Below, piece after piece: positions 9,477-18,692 of a stretch of 64,000 bases of DNA; position 1 is the stretch's first letter; each line of letters starts with the position of its first letter. Made by a program: the position numbers and the translations under genes. The stretch spans positions 124,001 through 188,000 of the forward strand of contig NZ_AEYF01000001.1 of NCBI RefSeq assembly GCF_000292525.1. The letters are read 5' to 3'. Under the pieces are notes generated by a model, which saw only the letters and a program-made list of their open reading frames with translations, made no database searches and was not told the origin of the DNA. This DNA is from Rhizobium sp. CCGE 510 (lineage in GTDB: Bacteria > Pseudomonadota > Alphaproteobacteria > Rhizobiales > Rhizobiaceae).

Positions 9477-10106
9477 CTAGGCCTGCTCGCCTTCCATTTC
9501 GATGCGCGACGTCAGAACCTTGTCGATCACGCCCCAAGTCTGGGCCTCGTCCGCATCCATGAAATGGTCACGATCAAGCGTCTTTTCAACTTCCTCATAG
9601 GTGCGGCCAGTGTGCTTGACATAGACCTCGTTCAGGCGGCGCTTCATCTTGAGGATGTCGCGAGCGTGGCGCTCGATGTCCGAAGCCTGTCCCTGGAAGC
9701 CGCCCGAGGGCTGATGCACCATGATGCGGGAATTCGGCGTGGCGAAGCGCATGTCCTTGTGGCCGGCGGCCAGCAGCAGCGAGCCCATGGATGCGGCCTG
9801 GCCGATGCAGAGCGTCGAAACCGCGGGCTTGATGAACTGCATCGTGTCGTAGATCGCCATGCCGGCGGTGACGACGCCACCAGGCGAATTGATGTAGAGG
9901 GCGATTTCTTTCTTCGGGTTTTCGGCCTCGAGGAAGAGAAGCTGGGCGCAGACGAGCGTCGCCATATGGTCTTCGACGGCACCCGTCAGGAAGATGATGC
10001 GTTCCTTCAACAGGCGGGAATAGATGTCGTAGGAGCGTTCACCGCGGTTGGTCTGTTCCACGACCATCGGCACGAGGGCCATTGCGGTATCGACTGGGTT
10101 TCTCAT
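9477..10106 (-). CDS. clpP: ATP-dependent Clp protease proteolytic subunit ClpP
   Basis: 209 residues with the complete ClpP fold. The catalytic Ser106 is in GQAASMGS and His131 in MVHQPSGG, with the third residue Asp in the [11 protein letters not shown] region about residue 180. The SPGG oxyanion segment is present near residue 75. It forms the tetradecameric protease chamber that works with ClpX (encoded next) and ClpA. A heat-shock-type promoter candidate sits about 60 bp upstream. Rhizobia often carry several clpP copies; this is the one linked to clpX. Confidence 0.98.
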   Translation of the reverse strand: MRNPVDTAMALVPMVVEQTNRGERSYDIYSRLLKERIIFLTGAVEDHMATLVCAQLLFLEAENPKKEIALYINSPGGVVTAGMAIYDTMQFIKPAVSTLCIGQAASMGSLLLAAGHKDMRFATPNSRIMVHQPSGGFQGQASDIERHARDILKMKRRLNEVYVKHTGRTYEEVEKTLDRDHFMDADEAQTWGVIDKVLTSRIEMEGEQA

Positions 10107-10164
10107 GTGCGTCCTTTGTCAACGTCTCGCCGGCCGGCGCCGGGAATCAAAGAAAATGTCTATC

Positions 10165-10197
10165 CCTACATAGAGTGTCCCTGCCCTCCTCTTCAAG
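10165..10197 (-). promoter_or_regulatory. Candidate RpoH-type promoter of clpP
   Basis: On the minus strand CTTGAAG is followed after 16 bases by CTCTATGTAGG, close to the alpha-proteobacterial heat-shock consensus (CTTG, 17-18 nt, then CYTATNTNNG). It ends about 58 bp before the clpP ATG. Pattern match by eye only. Confidence 0.45.
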
Positions 10198-10510
10198 ACA
10201 CGCATGAGGATAACGTTAAGATGGCGGGGCAAGGCGACCTTAGCTGGTAGCCTCTTTCTCCCAAACGCCTGTTAACGGCGAGCCCCTGGCGCCATCGCCC
10301 CCGGCTTTTCTCCACGACAGGATGAAGGAATGCTTACTTCATTCGAGAGCGCTCATACACGTTTACCCGACAGAAAGCCTACCGGCAGATATCAGCCCAA
10401 AACCATGCCGCAGTGCAGCGGCATTAAGGAAGTGGCGAGCTTCCTCGGCAAGGATAAAGGCCGACAAATAGCGGCCGACAGATAAGGCCAACGGGCAAGG
10501 GGTTGCTGAC
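10198..10510. other. Intergenic spacer without recognised genes
   Basis: Divergent spacer between clpP and the GGDEF gene. No open frame here looks coding and I see no RNA gene or member of the repeat families. It presumably holds the promoter of the diguanylate cyclase gene; an AAGGGG site lies just before that GTG start. Confidence 0.5.
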
Positions 10511-11764
10511 GTGTTCAATATTGCTACAGGTCTCGCGATCTGGTGTTCCGAAGCCATGACGCTCGCTTTGGTGCTGTTCGTCGCCTGGCGCCACAATGTC
10601 AGGAACGAGGCCTATCTCTATTGGGGCCTCGGCTTCCTTCTGACCGGAATCGGCTTTGCGATGGTAGCGCTGCGCAGCGAAATCCCGAGCGTGCTTTCCA
10701 TCGAGGCAGGCAATGCCATTGCGTTGCTCGGCCAGAGCGCCTGGGTAGCGGGTTTTCTGGCACTCGACCGCAAGAAAATCGAATGGTGGGCACTGCTGCC
10801 GCCGGCAATCTGGCTCGCCGGGGTCTTCCTGCCCTGGGTCAACAGCGACTATTCAAACCGGGTGGTGCTCTATAACCTCGCTTCGGCGACGGGTGCGACG
10901 GCGCTTGCCATGGCGGTCGCCGCTGGTGACATGCGCCGCGAGCGTAGCCGCGTCAAGCTGATGGGCGTGTTCGTCGTCCAGGGTTGCCTATGCTTCGGCT
11001 CGGCGCTGACGATGGCGCTGACGCTGCCCAGCGATATCGACGCAACCAATCTCGGTGGCGCCTCCGCCATGGCAAGCGCCTTCCTGCTCACCATCGCCTT
11101 CGCGTTTACCTGCCGCCTGATCATGGAGCGCTCCGAACGGCACCTGCGCGCCCTCACCCTGACCGATTCGCTGACCGGCGTGCTCAACCGCCGCGGCCTG
11201 CTCGGTTATTTCGACGCCATCCAGGAAAATGCCCATCATGACCAGCGCCAGGTCGCAGTGATGCTCTTCGATCTCGACCATTTCAAGCGTGTCAACGACC
11301 GTTTCGGCCATCAATCCGGCGATGCGGTTCTGACCGAATTCGCCCGCATGGCCCGCCAGTATATTCCGAACCACATCTTCGGCCGCATGGGCGGCGAAGA
11401 ATTCGCAGCCTTTGCCGCGGTCACGGACCAGACGGAAGCCGAGGCCATCGCCGAAGCGATCCGCACAGAATTCTGCCGGCTTCCCGTCAGCACCGGCGAA
11501 GCGATCGTACCGGTCACCGTCAGCATCGGCATCGCCCTTGCCTCATCGATCGAAGCCAATATCGACAAGCTGATCTCGGCCGCCGACCGCGCGCTCTATG
11601 CGGCGAAGGGCGCAGGCCGCAACTGCACGGTCACCTTCGGCGAAGCAGAGGCGGCAGCGCCGGCGCCGGCCACGCCGAGCCACACTGCCGGCGAACTGGT
11701 GCCGACGGTCGATGACCAGGTCGAGGCCCTGCGGCGCATGGGCACGCTGTCGCGGACCGGCTAG
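10511..11764 (+). CDS. Membrane diguanylate cyclase (GGDEF), 417 aa
   Basis: The N-terminal half has about six hydrophobic segments forming a membrane sensor domain. The C-terminal half is a GGDEF domain with signature GGEEF at residues 294-298, preceded by FDLDHFKRVND and followed by ALYAAKGAGRN. The active-site motif is intact, so it should make c-di-GMP from two GTP. The RxxD inhibitory site expected five residues before the signature is not seen, which suggests no classic product inhibition. The GTG start at 10511 has an AAGGGG site upstream. A Pro/Ala-rich tail follows the domain. Possible inputs to the PilZ-bearing cellulose synthase in this window are inference. Confidence 0.9.
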   Translation: MFNIATGLAIWCSEAMTLALVLFVAWRHNVRNEAYLYWGLGFLLTGIGFAMVALRSEIPSVLSIEAGNAIALLGQSAWVAGFLALDRKKIEWWALLPPAIWLAGVFLPWVNSDYSNRVVLYNLASATGATALAMAVAAGDMRRERSRVKLMGVFVVQGCLCFGSALTMALTLPSDIDATNLGGASAMASAFLLTIAFAFTCRLIMERSERHLRALTLTDSLTGVLNRRGLLGYFDAIQENAHHDQRQVAVMLFDLDHFKRVNDRFGHQSGDAVLTEFARMARQYIPNHIFGRMGGEEFAAFAAVTDQTEAEAIAEAIRTEFCRLPVSTGEAIVPVTVSIGIALASSIEANIDKLISAADRALYAAKGAGRNCTVTFGEAEAAAPAPATPSHTAGELVPTVDDQVEALRRMGTLSRTG

Positions 11765-11913
11765 CGGTAACGGTGAAAACCGGAATCAATCCTCAGGGTT
11801 AGGCACAGCTTTTAAAGTGATTGGCGCGCCCGGACGGGCGCGTATCGCTTCAGGGCGGCTCGCCCTCACCCAGCATCTTTCCGAGGTCGAGCAAATCCGC
11901 TAAGCCTTCGGGC

Positions 11914-13158
11914 ATGATGATACCGCCCTTTCTCTCGATCGATCCGGCCCGCCGCCATGTGTCGCTGGACGCCCGCAACCCCGCTTTCTACAGCAATCCG
12001 AATGCCGTCTATGCCGCCCTTCATGCGCATTGCCCGACGTTTTACTGGAGCGAGCAGAAGCAGTGGTTCTTCACCGGCTACGACCATGTGAACGGGCTGC
12101 TGCGCGATCGCCGCTTCGGCCGGCAGATCCTGCATATCGCCAGCCGCGACGAGCTCGGGCTTGCCGAGCCGATGCCGCATCTTGCCAGTTTCGATCTCTC
12201 TGAACGTTATTCGCTGCTCGAACTCGAACCGCCGGAGCACTCACGGCTGCGCACGCTGGTCAACCGCGCCTTCGTCTCCCGCCATGTCGAGAAGATGAAG
12301 CCGGAACTTGCCGAACTCGCCAACCGGCTGATCGACGGCTTCGCGCAAAAGGGCGAGGTCGAACTGCTCTCGGCCTTTGCCGACATCATCCCGGTGACGA
12401 TGATCGCCCGGATGATCGGCATTCCCGAGGAGATGGGGCCGCAGCTGCTTGCCTGGTCGCACGCCTATGTCCGCATGTACATGTTCGGCCGCACGCGCAC
12501 CCAGGAAGACGAGGCCGAACGGGCGGCGAAGGAATTTTCCGACTATGTCCGGACGGTGATCGCTGAACGCCGCGCCGAGCCACGCGACGACCTGCTCACC
12601 CACATGATCCACACCGAGCACAAGGGCCAGTATCTCACAGAGGAGGAACTGATCTCGACGACGATCGTGCTGCTCAATGCCGGGCACGAGGCGACGGTGC
12701 ACCAGATCGGCAATTCGGTGCGCATCATCCTCGACAGCGGCTCAGATCCGGCGGAACTCTTCCGCGACGAGGCGACAACGGAGCGCACCGTCGAGGAGAC
12801 GCTACGCATCTGTGCGCCGGTCCACATCTTCCAGCGCTGGGCGCTGGAGCCTGTCGAAATCGACGGTGTCTCCTTCCAGCGCGGCGACAAGGTCAGCCTC
12901 ATTCTCGCCGCCGCCAATCTCGACCCGGCGAAATTCTCCGAACCGCTGGCCTTCCGGCCGGACCGCAACGAGGCGGCCAACCTCTCCTTCGGCGCCGGCA
13001 TTCATTTCTGCATCGGTGCACCGCTGGCGCGGCTGGAGCTCAACGTCGTGTTGCCGATCCTGTTCGCAAGACTTGCCGGTCTCAAGCTGGCGAAGACGCC
13101 TGAAGTCAAGGATGTCTATCACTTCCACGGGTTGGACCGGCTGGATCTGCAGTGGTGA
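11914..13158 (+). CDS. Cytochrome P450, 414 aa
   Basis: A soluble bacterial P450. The oxygen-activating I-helix motif AGHEAT is at about residue 257, the ExxR pair in EETLR about 293-297 and the heme-binding loop FGAGIHFCIG with the thiolate Cys366. The length is typical of CYP1xx-type bacterial enzymes. No ferredoxin or ferredoxin reductase gene is adjacent, so electrons must come from partners elsewhere; the substrate is unknown. The start is one of two consecutive ATGs at 11914/11917; the open frame to 11821 is not convincing. Downstream lie a dispersed repeat and the pstB remnant. Confidence 0.92.
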   Translation: MMIPPFLSIDPARRHVSLDARNPAFYSNPNAVYAALHAHCPTFYWSEQKQWFFTGYDHVNGLLRDRRFGRQILHIASRDELGLAEPMPHLASFDLSERYSLLELEPPEHSRLRTLVNRAFVSRHVEKMKPELAELANRLIDGFAQKGEVELLSAFADIIPVTMIARMIGIPEEMGPQLLAWSHAYVRMYMFGRTRTQEDEAERAAKEFSDYVRTVIAERRAEPRDDLLTHMIHTEHKGQYLTEEELISTTIVLLNAGHEATVHQIGNSVRIILDSGSDPAELFRDEATTERTVEETLRICAPVHIFQRWALEPVEIDGVSFQRGDKVSLILAAANLDPAKFSEPLAFRPDRNEAANLSFGAGIHFCIGAPLARLELNVVLPILFARLAGLKLAKTPEVKDVYHFHGLDRLDLQW

Positions 13159-13175
13159 TCAACCCGCTCGCAGAT

Positions 13176-13282
13176 TAATGCATGTCGCCGGGAAGTGTGC
13201 AGCGGTTCCCGGACAACGACATGCATAAAAACAAAGAGCTAAAGCGAGTCGAATGAATCAAGTTACATCTGACGGGCTTTAG
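13176..13282. repeat. Dispersed composite repeat (boxes B+A, reverse of 2047-2152)
   Basis: Box B (13176-13226) has outer arms ATGCATGTCG/CGACATGCAT and inner CCGGGAA/TTCCCGG. Box A (13239-13282) runs CTAAAGCGAGTC to GACGGGCTTTAG. The order is the reverse of 2047-2152. The A box overlaps the stop codon of the pstB fragment, so the repeat directly abuts this remnant. Confidence 0.8.
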
Positions 13283-13470
13283 CCGTAACGTCCTGTGATG
13301 TAGTCTTCCGTGCGCTTGACCTTCGGCGACTGGAAAATCTCGGCGGTCGGGCCGTATTCGATCAGCTCGCCGAGATACATGAAGGCGGTGTTGTCGGAGA
13401 TGCGGCTTGCCTGCTGCATGTTGTGGGTGACGATGACGATCGTGAACTCGCCCTTCAACTGCGCGACCCT
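13279..13470 (-). pseudogene. pstB: 3' remnant of pstB (phosphate ABC transporter ATPase)
   Basis: Reading the minus strand in one frame from an in-frame TGA gives 63 residues. They contain [30 protein letters not shown] and [12 protein letters not shown] before the stop, which is the C-terminal quarter of PstB including the H-loop histidine. Walker A, signature and Walker B segments are absent and there is no start codon, so this cannot work. No other pst genes are nearby. It is flanked on one side by a dispersed repeat and on the other directly by the end of the GGDEF-EAL gene, suggesting that a rearrangement brought in the end of a pstB copy together with its downstream repeat. Confidence 0.9.
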
Positions 13471-13481
13471 TCAATCGCGCA

Positions 13482-15611
13482 TCATGCGGCCGAATCTTCC
13501 TGCAGCCTGCCGGATATGTCATGCGCCGACATAGGCCTGCCCATCAGATAACCTTGAAGCTGATCGCAGCCGGCCTCTCGCAAGATCGCCGCCTGGCGGC
13601 TGTTCTCGATACCTTCAGCGGTCACGGGAATCTGCAGGGCGGTCGCCAGGGAAATGGTCGCCCGAAGGACATCGGCGCCGTTGGCGCCTTCATCGAGAGC
13701 GGATACAAGCGAGCGATCGATCTTCATGCGATCGAACCCGAACTGCCGCAATGCGCCAATGCTGGCGTAGCCGCAGCCAAAATCATCAAGCGCGAATTTT
13801 ATCCCGACGCGCTTGAGCTGATCAATCGACCGCCGGGCCTGATCCGGATTTGTCATCAGGACGCCTTCGGTGATCTCCAAGGTCAGCCGCTTTGGATTGA
13901 AATCGAGTTCCTGCAGCACTGAAATCACTTCCGCGGCAAATTCGGGATTGCAAAGCTGGATCGGCGAGACGTTGACCGACAATGCCAGATCGGGCCAGTT
14001 CGTGGCATGCTCGATCGATGTTCTCAGCATGTGGACGCCGAGCGCGTCGATGAGGCCGCACCTCTCGGCGAGAGGGATGAAAATCTCCGGGCTGATGTTT
14101 CCCGTTGACGTTCGCCAGCGCGCCAGCGCTTCAAGACCGGTGACAGCGCCTGTCGTGGCAGAGACGAGCGGCTGGAAAACGGCCTCGATCGCACCGCTGC
14201 TGATGGCTTGTTTCAACTGACCTTCCAGTTCGGCGACCCGTTGGCGCTCCTGGTCCAGCTCCGGGTCGTATTCGATCGCCTGGCCTCTACCATTCGCCTT
14301 GGCACGATAGAGAGCCATGTCCGCTCTGCGGAGAAGCTCCAAGGGCTCGATGTCTCCGTCGCGTGCGGCAGCTCCGATGCTTGCTCCGACTTCGATCGTT
14401 CGTCCGCCGATTTTGAAGGGTTCGGCAAACTGCGCCAGAATGGTCTTTTCCATATCGTCGCAGGTGGCATCTCCAACATGCACCAGCGCAAATTCGTCGC
14501 CCCCCAGCCTGGCCGCGGCAACGACCTCGGGATGGCAGACCAGCAGGGCGTTCGAGACCAGTCGGATCAAATCGTCGCCGACCGCATGCCCCCAGGCATC
14601 GTTGACGGCCTTGAAGCCATCAAGATCGACCAGATAGAGCCGTAGTGGCGAAGCGCCCGAACTCTCCAACTCTTCCAGCAGGCTAAGAAGTCCATGTCTG
14701 TTCAACAGGCCGCTCAGGCTGTCATGGCCCGCTTCGAACAGCGCTGCTTGCGCCAATTGGCGCAGGCGTCGCGCCTCGGAAGCGCCGACCATCAGCACGC
14801 CGATCAGGAACAGCGCAAGGATGGCGACAGCGGCCGCGACATAGGGCGTGACTTGATGAAACACAGTGCTTCCAGGGGCTTTGCTCGGCCAGACGAGATA
14901 GCCGATGACGGCGCCTTTCATGTCGGTGATCGGCGTGTTCAGAAATTCCGGCCGGGGCTTCGTCTCAAGATGCAGGCCTTCGAGTTCGTGTTCGTCCGAG
15001 AGCGTGTCGAGAACTTCGGACGTAAATTCCTTGTAGAAGCTCAGAGTGCTGAGCTTCGGAAGCTCGCCGGCGGTCTCGAATGGCTGGATCGCCTGCGATG
15101 CGAGCAGAGCGATGCCATTTTCGGTCTTAATGAAATTGACCAGCGGCGCCCGTTCGGGATCGGCAGCCGCGTTGGTCTGCCGAAAAAAGCCTTCGCCGAA
15201 AAAGGCGCTCGGCTCGAAGGGCTTGCCCTTGGCATATGCGGAGACGATCGACGACCGGTCGGGACCGATAACGACCGCGCCGTCATAGAGCGCGTAATCC
15301 TCACTGGTCTTTCCCCAATTTTCAAAAGCCCAATCGGCGGCGGTCGGAGACGAGGCTGCACTATAGGCATCGTCCCATATGGCATTATCCGTCGTCGTCC
15401 CGCTCAGGCGCGCCACAAAGGCTGAGATCGCCGCACGGGCAGCGCGCGTGGCCCGCGCATCGTCGATCTCATTTGCCGACCGGGTCATCTTGACGACGAC
15501 ATGTGCCATCAGGCCGGTCAGAATGAGGGCGACGACAAGGAAACAGACCGTTGTCGCAACGATGGAAGAGGTCTGGGTGCGAACGTGCCTACTCGCAAGA
15601 TTCGACGACAT
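13482..15611 (-). CDS. Membrane GGDEF-EAL protein with periplasmic sensor, 709 aa
   Basis: An N-terminal membrane helix (about 18-40) is followed by a periplasmic domain of some 210 residues resembling CHASE4, a second helix (about 258-278), a GGDEF domain with intact RLGGDEF, and an EAL domain with GLEALARW, VNVSPIQL, LEITEGVL, DDFGCGYAS and the KIDRSLV lysine. Both catalytic signatures look intact, so it may make or break down c-di-GMP depending on signal. It ends right beside the pstB remnant. Upstream 15612-15847 is a non-coding spacer with only a GC hairpin near its end. Confidence 0.92.
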   Translation of the reverse strand: MSSNLASRHVRTQTSSIVATTVCFLVVALILTGLMAHVVVKMTRSANEIDDARATRAARAAISAFVARLSGTTTDNAIWDDAYSAASSPTAADWAFENWGKTSEDYALYDGAVVIGPDRSSIVSAYAKGKPFEPSAFFGEGFFRQTNAAADPERAPLVNFIKTENGIALLASQAIQPFETAGELPKLSTLSFYKEFTSEVLDTLSDEHELEGLHLETKPRPEFLNTPITDMKGAVIGYLVWPSKAPGSTVFHQVTPYVAAAVAILALFLIGVLMVGASEARRLRQLAQAALFEAGHDSLSGLLNRHGLLSLLEELESSGASPLRLYLVDLDGFKAVNDAWGHAVGDDLIRLVSNALLVCHPEVVAAARLGGDEFALVHVGDATCDDMEKTILAQFAEPFKIGGRTIEVGASIGAAARDGDIEPLELLRRADMALYRAKANGRGQAIEYDPELDQERQRVAELEGQLKQAISSGAIEAVFQPLVSATTGAVTGLEALARWRTSTGNISPEIFIPLAERCGLIDALGVHMLRTSIEHATNWPDLALSVNVSPIQLCNPEFAAEVISVLQELDFNPKRLTLEITEGVLMTNPDQARRSIDQLKRVGIKFALDDFGCGYASIGALRQFGFDRMKIDRSLVSALDEGANGADVLRATISLATALQIPVTAEGIENSRQAAILREAGCDQLQGYLMGRPMSAHDISGRLQEDSAA

Positions 15612-15824
15612 GCATATTCCGCAAAAGATGATTGCAAGGCCATGTCTGTGGGGACTGCAGGAGACATCATGTCCGCTATGCGCTGCAGACGGGATATAGC
15701 ATTTTGACGATGTAGGCCCGATTAATGGGATTGGTTAAAAGCGTTCTATCCGGGAATAGAGGCGCGGCCATTGGCAGAAAGACGGGCCGTCATCGCCGCA
15801 AATCGGTACAGGCCCGCCATTGGT

Positions 15825-15845
15825 CAGCGCCGGTTTGCCGGCGCT
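15825..15845. terminator. GC hairpin at the end of the cupin gene
   Basis: A near-perfect hairpin CAGCGCCGG/CCGGCGCTG with a short loop lies just past the stop of the 15848-16192 gene. There is no clear T-run on either strand, so termination is probable but not certain. Confidence 0.45.
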
Positions 15846-15847
15846 GC

Positions 15848-16192
15848 TTAAACCTTGATCACATAATCCTTGCGAGTCGTTTCAACGACTTCCCACGTCC
15901 CCTTGAAGCCGGGTCTCAAGATCATCCGGTCGCCCGTCTTTAGATGAACCGGCTCACCGCCCTCCTCCGTCACGATCGAATAGCCAGACAGCAGGCTGAA
16001 ATATTCCCACTCCTCATAGACGATCCGCCACTTGCCCGGCGTCGCCTCCCAGATGCCGGAATAGAGGCCGCCTTCGGCTTCCTCCAGGTTCCAGCTGCGG
16101 AAATGCGGATCGCCTGAAATGATCCGGCCGGGCTCCGGGGCGCCGAATTCCGGTTCGACGCCGTCGATGCCGAAGGTGATGAAATTTGTCAT
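15848..16192 (-). CDS. DUF861-type cupin protein, 114 aa
   Basis: A small single-domain cupin of the EutQ/DUF861 type. The pattern SGIWEATPGKWRIVYEEWEY followed by SGYSIVTEEGG and GDRMILRPGFKGTWEV is characteristic, with the usual acidic and aromatic residues lining the barrel. The biochemical role of these proteins is mostly unknown. It lies 22 bp downstream of the O-acetylhomoserine sulfhydrylase gene on the same strand and is probably co-transcribed with it. Confidence 0.85.
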   Translation of the reverse strand: MTNFITFGIDGVEPEFGAPEPGRIISGDPHFRSWNLEEAEGGLYSGIWEATPGKWRIVYEEWEYFSLLSGYSIVTEEGGEPVHLKTGDRMILRPGFKGTWEVVETTRKDYVIKV

Positions 16193-16214
16193 CGTCGTCA
16201 GGACCTCTCCGATA

Positions 16215-17498
16215 TCAGATCTTCGAAAGCGCCTGTTCGAGATCGGCTATGATGTCCTTGACGTCCTCGATGCCGACGGAAAGGCGGACCACATCGGGCC
16301 CGGCGCCGGCGGCGATCTTCTGCTCGTCGCTCAACTGCCGGTGCGTCGTCGAGGCAGGATGGATGACGAGCGAACGGGTGTCGCCGATATTGGCAAGATG
16401 GGAGAAGAGCTCCAGCCCCTCGACCAGCGTCTTGCCCGCCTCATAGCCGCCCTTGACGCCAAAGGTGAATACAGAGCCTGCGCCCTTTTGCGAATAACGC
16501 TGCTGCAGGGCGTGGTTCGGGTCGTCGTCGAGGCCGGCATAATTCACCCAGGCGATCTTGCTGTGCGCCTTCAGCCATTTTGCGACGGCGATTGCATTGT
16601 CGCTGTGGCGCTGCATGCGCAGCGGCAGCGTCTCGATGCCGGTCAGGATCAGGAAGGCGTTGAAGGGCGAGATCGCCGGGCCAAGATCGCGCAGGCCGAG
16701 CACGCGGGCAGCAATCGCAAAGGCGAAATTGCCGAAGGTCGCGTGCAGAACCATGCCGTTATATTCCGGCCGCGGGCTCGACAGCATCGGGTAGTTGCCG
16801 GATTTCGACCAGTCGAAAGTGCCGCCGTCGACGATGAGGCCACCCATGGAATTGCCGTGGCCGCCGAGAAACTTGGTCAGCGAATGCACGACGATATCGG
16901 CGCCGTGCTCGATCGGGCGGATGAGATAGGGTGTCGCCATCGTATTGTCGACGATCAGCGGCAGGCCGTTGCGATGCGCGACCTCGGCAATGGCGGCGAT
17001 ATCGACGAAGGTGCCGCCCGGATTGGCCAGGCTTTCGATAAAGATGCCGCGCGTCTTGTCGTCGATCTGACTTTCGAAGCTTGCCGGATCGGCGGCATCG
17101 GCCCAGCGCACCTGCCAGCCGAAATTCTCGAAGGCATGGCCGAACTGGTTGACCGAGCCGCCATAGAGCTGACGGGCAGCGATGAAATTCTCACCGGGAC
17201 GCAAGAGGTTGTGGAAGACGATCACCTGCGCCGCATGGCCGGAGGCGACGGCAAGTGCTGCCGTGCCGCCTTCGAGCGCTGCGACGCGTTCCTCAAGCAC
17301 GGCCTGGGTCGGGTTCATGATACGGGTATAGATATTGCCGAAAGCCTGCAGGCCGAAGAGAGCGGCGGCATGATCGGAATCATTGAAGACGAAAGCGGTG
17401 GTCTGATAGATCGGCGTTATCCGCGCGCCCGTGGTCGGGTCGGGCTGCGCACCCGCGTGGATCGCCAGCGTGTTGAATCCCGGATCGTTCTTGGCCAT
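16215..17498 (-). CDS. metY: O-acetylhomoserine aminocarboxypropyltransferase (sulfhydrylase)
   Basis: 427 residues of the Cys/Met-metabolism PLP enzyme family. The PLP lysine is Lys209 in [13 protein letters not shown], and [20 protein letters not shown] and [18 protein letters not shown] are typical blocks. The length and the [14 protein letters not shown] segment favour the O-acetylhomoserine sulfhydrylase branch over cystathionine enzymes. It makes homocysteine from O-acetylhomoserine and sulfide in methionine synthesis. The ATG at 17498 has a GGGAGGAC site. No SAM-II riboswitch is visible upstream. It probably forms an operon with the cupin gene that follows. Confidence 0.9.
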   Translation of the reverse strand: MAKNDPGFNTLAIHAGAQPDPTTGARITPIYQTTAFVFNDSDHAAALFGLQAFGNIYTRIMNPTQAVLEERVAALEGGTAALAVASGHAAQVIVFHNLLRPGENFIAARQLYGGSVNQFGHAFENFGWQVRWADAADPASFESQIDDKTRGIFIESLANPGGTFVDIAAIAEVAHRNGLPLIVDNTMATPYLIRPIEHGADIVVHSLTKFLGGHGNSMGGLIVDGGTFDWSKSGNYPMLSSPRPEYNGMVLHATFGNFAFAIAARVLGLRDLGPAISPFNAFLILTGIETLPLRMQRHSDNAIAVAKWLKAHSKIAWVNYAGLDDDPNHALQQRYSQKGAGSVFTFGVKGGYEAGKTLVEGLELFSHLANIGDTRSLVIHPASTTHRQLSDEQKIAAGAGPDVVRLSVGIEDVKDIIADLEQALSKI

Positions 17499-17616
17499 GT
17501 TGTCCTCCCGTTCGTGTTGAACCGGCGGGATCATAGTCGCTCACGGACGAAAGTTAATATCGATCCGTTTTAACCCGCATGCGTTCGGTGGAAAATCCGT
17601 CTCCTCTTCCGGCAGG

Positions 17617-18045
17617 TCAGGCAATGAGACGGGGATATTCTATCGCCGGGCAACGGTTCATCACCACCTTGACGCCCGCAGCCTCCGCCTTTGCCGCGGC
17701 CGCATCGTCGCGGACATCAAGCTGAGCCCAGATGATCTGCGGCAACGGCTTCAGCGCCAGCGCCTCCTCGATCACCCCATCCAGATATTCGGCGGCACGA
17801 AACACGTCGACCATGTCGATAGGCACTGGAATGTCAGCGAGCCTGGCATAGACGGTGCGGCCCTGGATCTGTTTGCCCGCCTGCCCCGGGTTGACCGGAA
17901 TGACCTCGTAGCCGCGCGACAGCAGGTAACCCATGACGCCATTGCTCGGCCGGGCCGGATTGGGCGAAGCGCCGGTCAGCGCGATGGTCTTTACCGAATG
18001 CAGAATTCCGGCGAGATAATCATCCGTATAGGCGTCGTGGTTCAT
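17617..18045 (-). CDS. CoA-binding protein (YccU type), 142 aa
   Basis: A small Rossmann-fold protein of the CoA_binding_2 family. The nucleotide loop reads TIALTGASPNPARPSNGV and is followed by GYEVIPVNPGQAGKQIQG and the VDVFRAAEY and MNRCPAIEYPRL blocks. These proteins bind CoA and are related to the N-terminal part of succinyl-CoA synthetase; the physiological role is not established. The ATG at 18045 has a GGGAGTGGAG site. A repeat of family C lies 28 bp upstream of the start. Confidence 0.85.
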   Translation of the reverse strand: MNHDAYTDDYLAGILHSVKTIALTGASPNPARPSNGVMGYLLSRGYEVIPVNPGQAGKQIQGRTVYARLADIPVPIDMVDVFRAAEYLDGVIEEALALKPLPQIIWAQLDVRDDAAAAKAEAAGVKVVMNRCPAIEYPRLIA

Positions 18046-18072
18046 GTTGCTTCTCCACTCCCGAAAGCCCAA

Positions 18073-18118
18073 GAGCATGATGCCGAAAGGTGTAGGCGGT
18101 TTTCGGACGGCATCAGGC
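18073..18118. repeat. Dispersed repeat, family C
   Basis: A palindrome with ends GAGCATGATGCCGAAAGG and TTTTCGGACGGCATCA. It matches, in inverse orientation, the C boxes at 59168-59216 and 60936-60987. Confidence 0.7.
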
Positions 18119-18224
18119 CTCAAAATTCTTGATTTACATCGGCCCGCAGTTTTTTGCGTTGCCGTGAAACCGGCTGCGTGTCTTTTCCGTATATATGAAT
18201 TGAGTGCTCCCGGAGGATAATCCG

Positions 18225-18548
18225 ATGAAAAAAATCGCTCTTGCCCTCATGCTCGTGCTCGCCGCATCGCCGGCGCTCGCGATCTCGCGCTACAATCCGC
18301 TCGCCATGAGCTGCGCCAACGTGCGTGCCGCCATCCACAATCAGGGCGCCGTCATCTTCCGCTACCAGTCCCCGCGTGGCTTACCGCTTTACGATCGCTA
18401 TGTTCGCAACAGCAATTATTGTGATGCGACCGAATATGCGGAGTGGACGCATATCCCCTCGAAAGACAATCCCCGCTGCCAGGTACTGAACTGCCAGAAC
18501 ATCCACAACCTTGACGGGATGCTGTTCGTTCCGCATTATCAACTCTGA
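18225..18548 (+). CDS. Secreted small hypothetical protein, 107 aa
   Basis: The start at 18225 follows a perfect CGGAGG site. An N-terminal signal peptide is evident (MKKIALALMLVLAASPALA, cleavage expected after ALA), so the mature protein of about 88 residues is periplasmic or secreted. It contains four cysteines (SCANV, NYCDA, PRCQVLNCQ), which could form two disulfides. I do not recognise a named family. The upstream spacer is shared with the divergent CoA-binding gene. Confidence 0.8.
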   Translation: MKKIALALMLVLAASPALAISRYNPLAMSCANVRAAIHNQGAVIFRYQSPRGLPLYDRYVRNSNYCDATEYAEWTHIPSKDNPRCQVLNCQNIHNLDGMLFVPHYQL

Positions 18549-18692
18549 TGGTTTTGCCATCCTAACGGTCGCAGAGATGGTGCGTCTTTCGCGTTTACGC
18601 AAGTTCCGGGCTCAATCCCGCGCTGCGACTTTTCAAAGAATGCACAATCAAAAGTTTTAGATTTCCCGTGTGTCAAAGTTATAGAATAATAT

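Noticed and set aside
13175..13522. 115-codon minus-strand frame over the pstB scar
   Set aside because: It is a different reading frame from the pstB homology and spans the repeat; the PstB-like frame explains the segment.
17499..17616. Possible SAM-II riboswitch upstream of metY
   Set aside because: SAM-responsive leaders are common before such genes in alpha-proteobacteria, but the conserved SAM-II core strands are not visible here.
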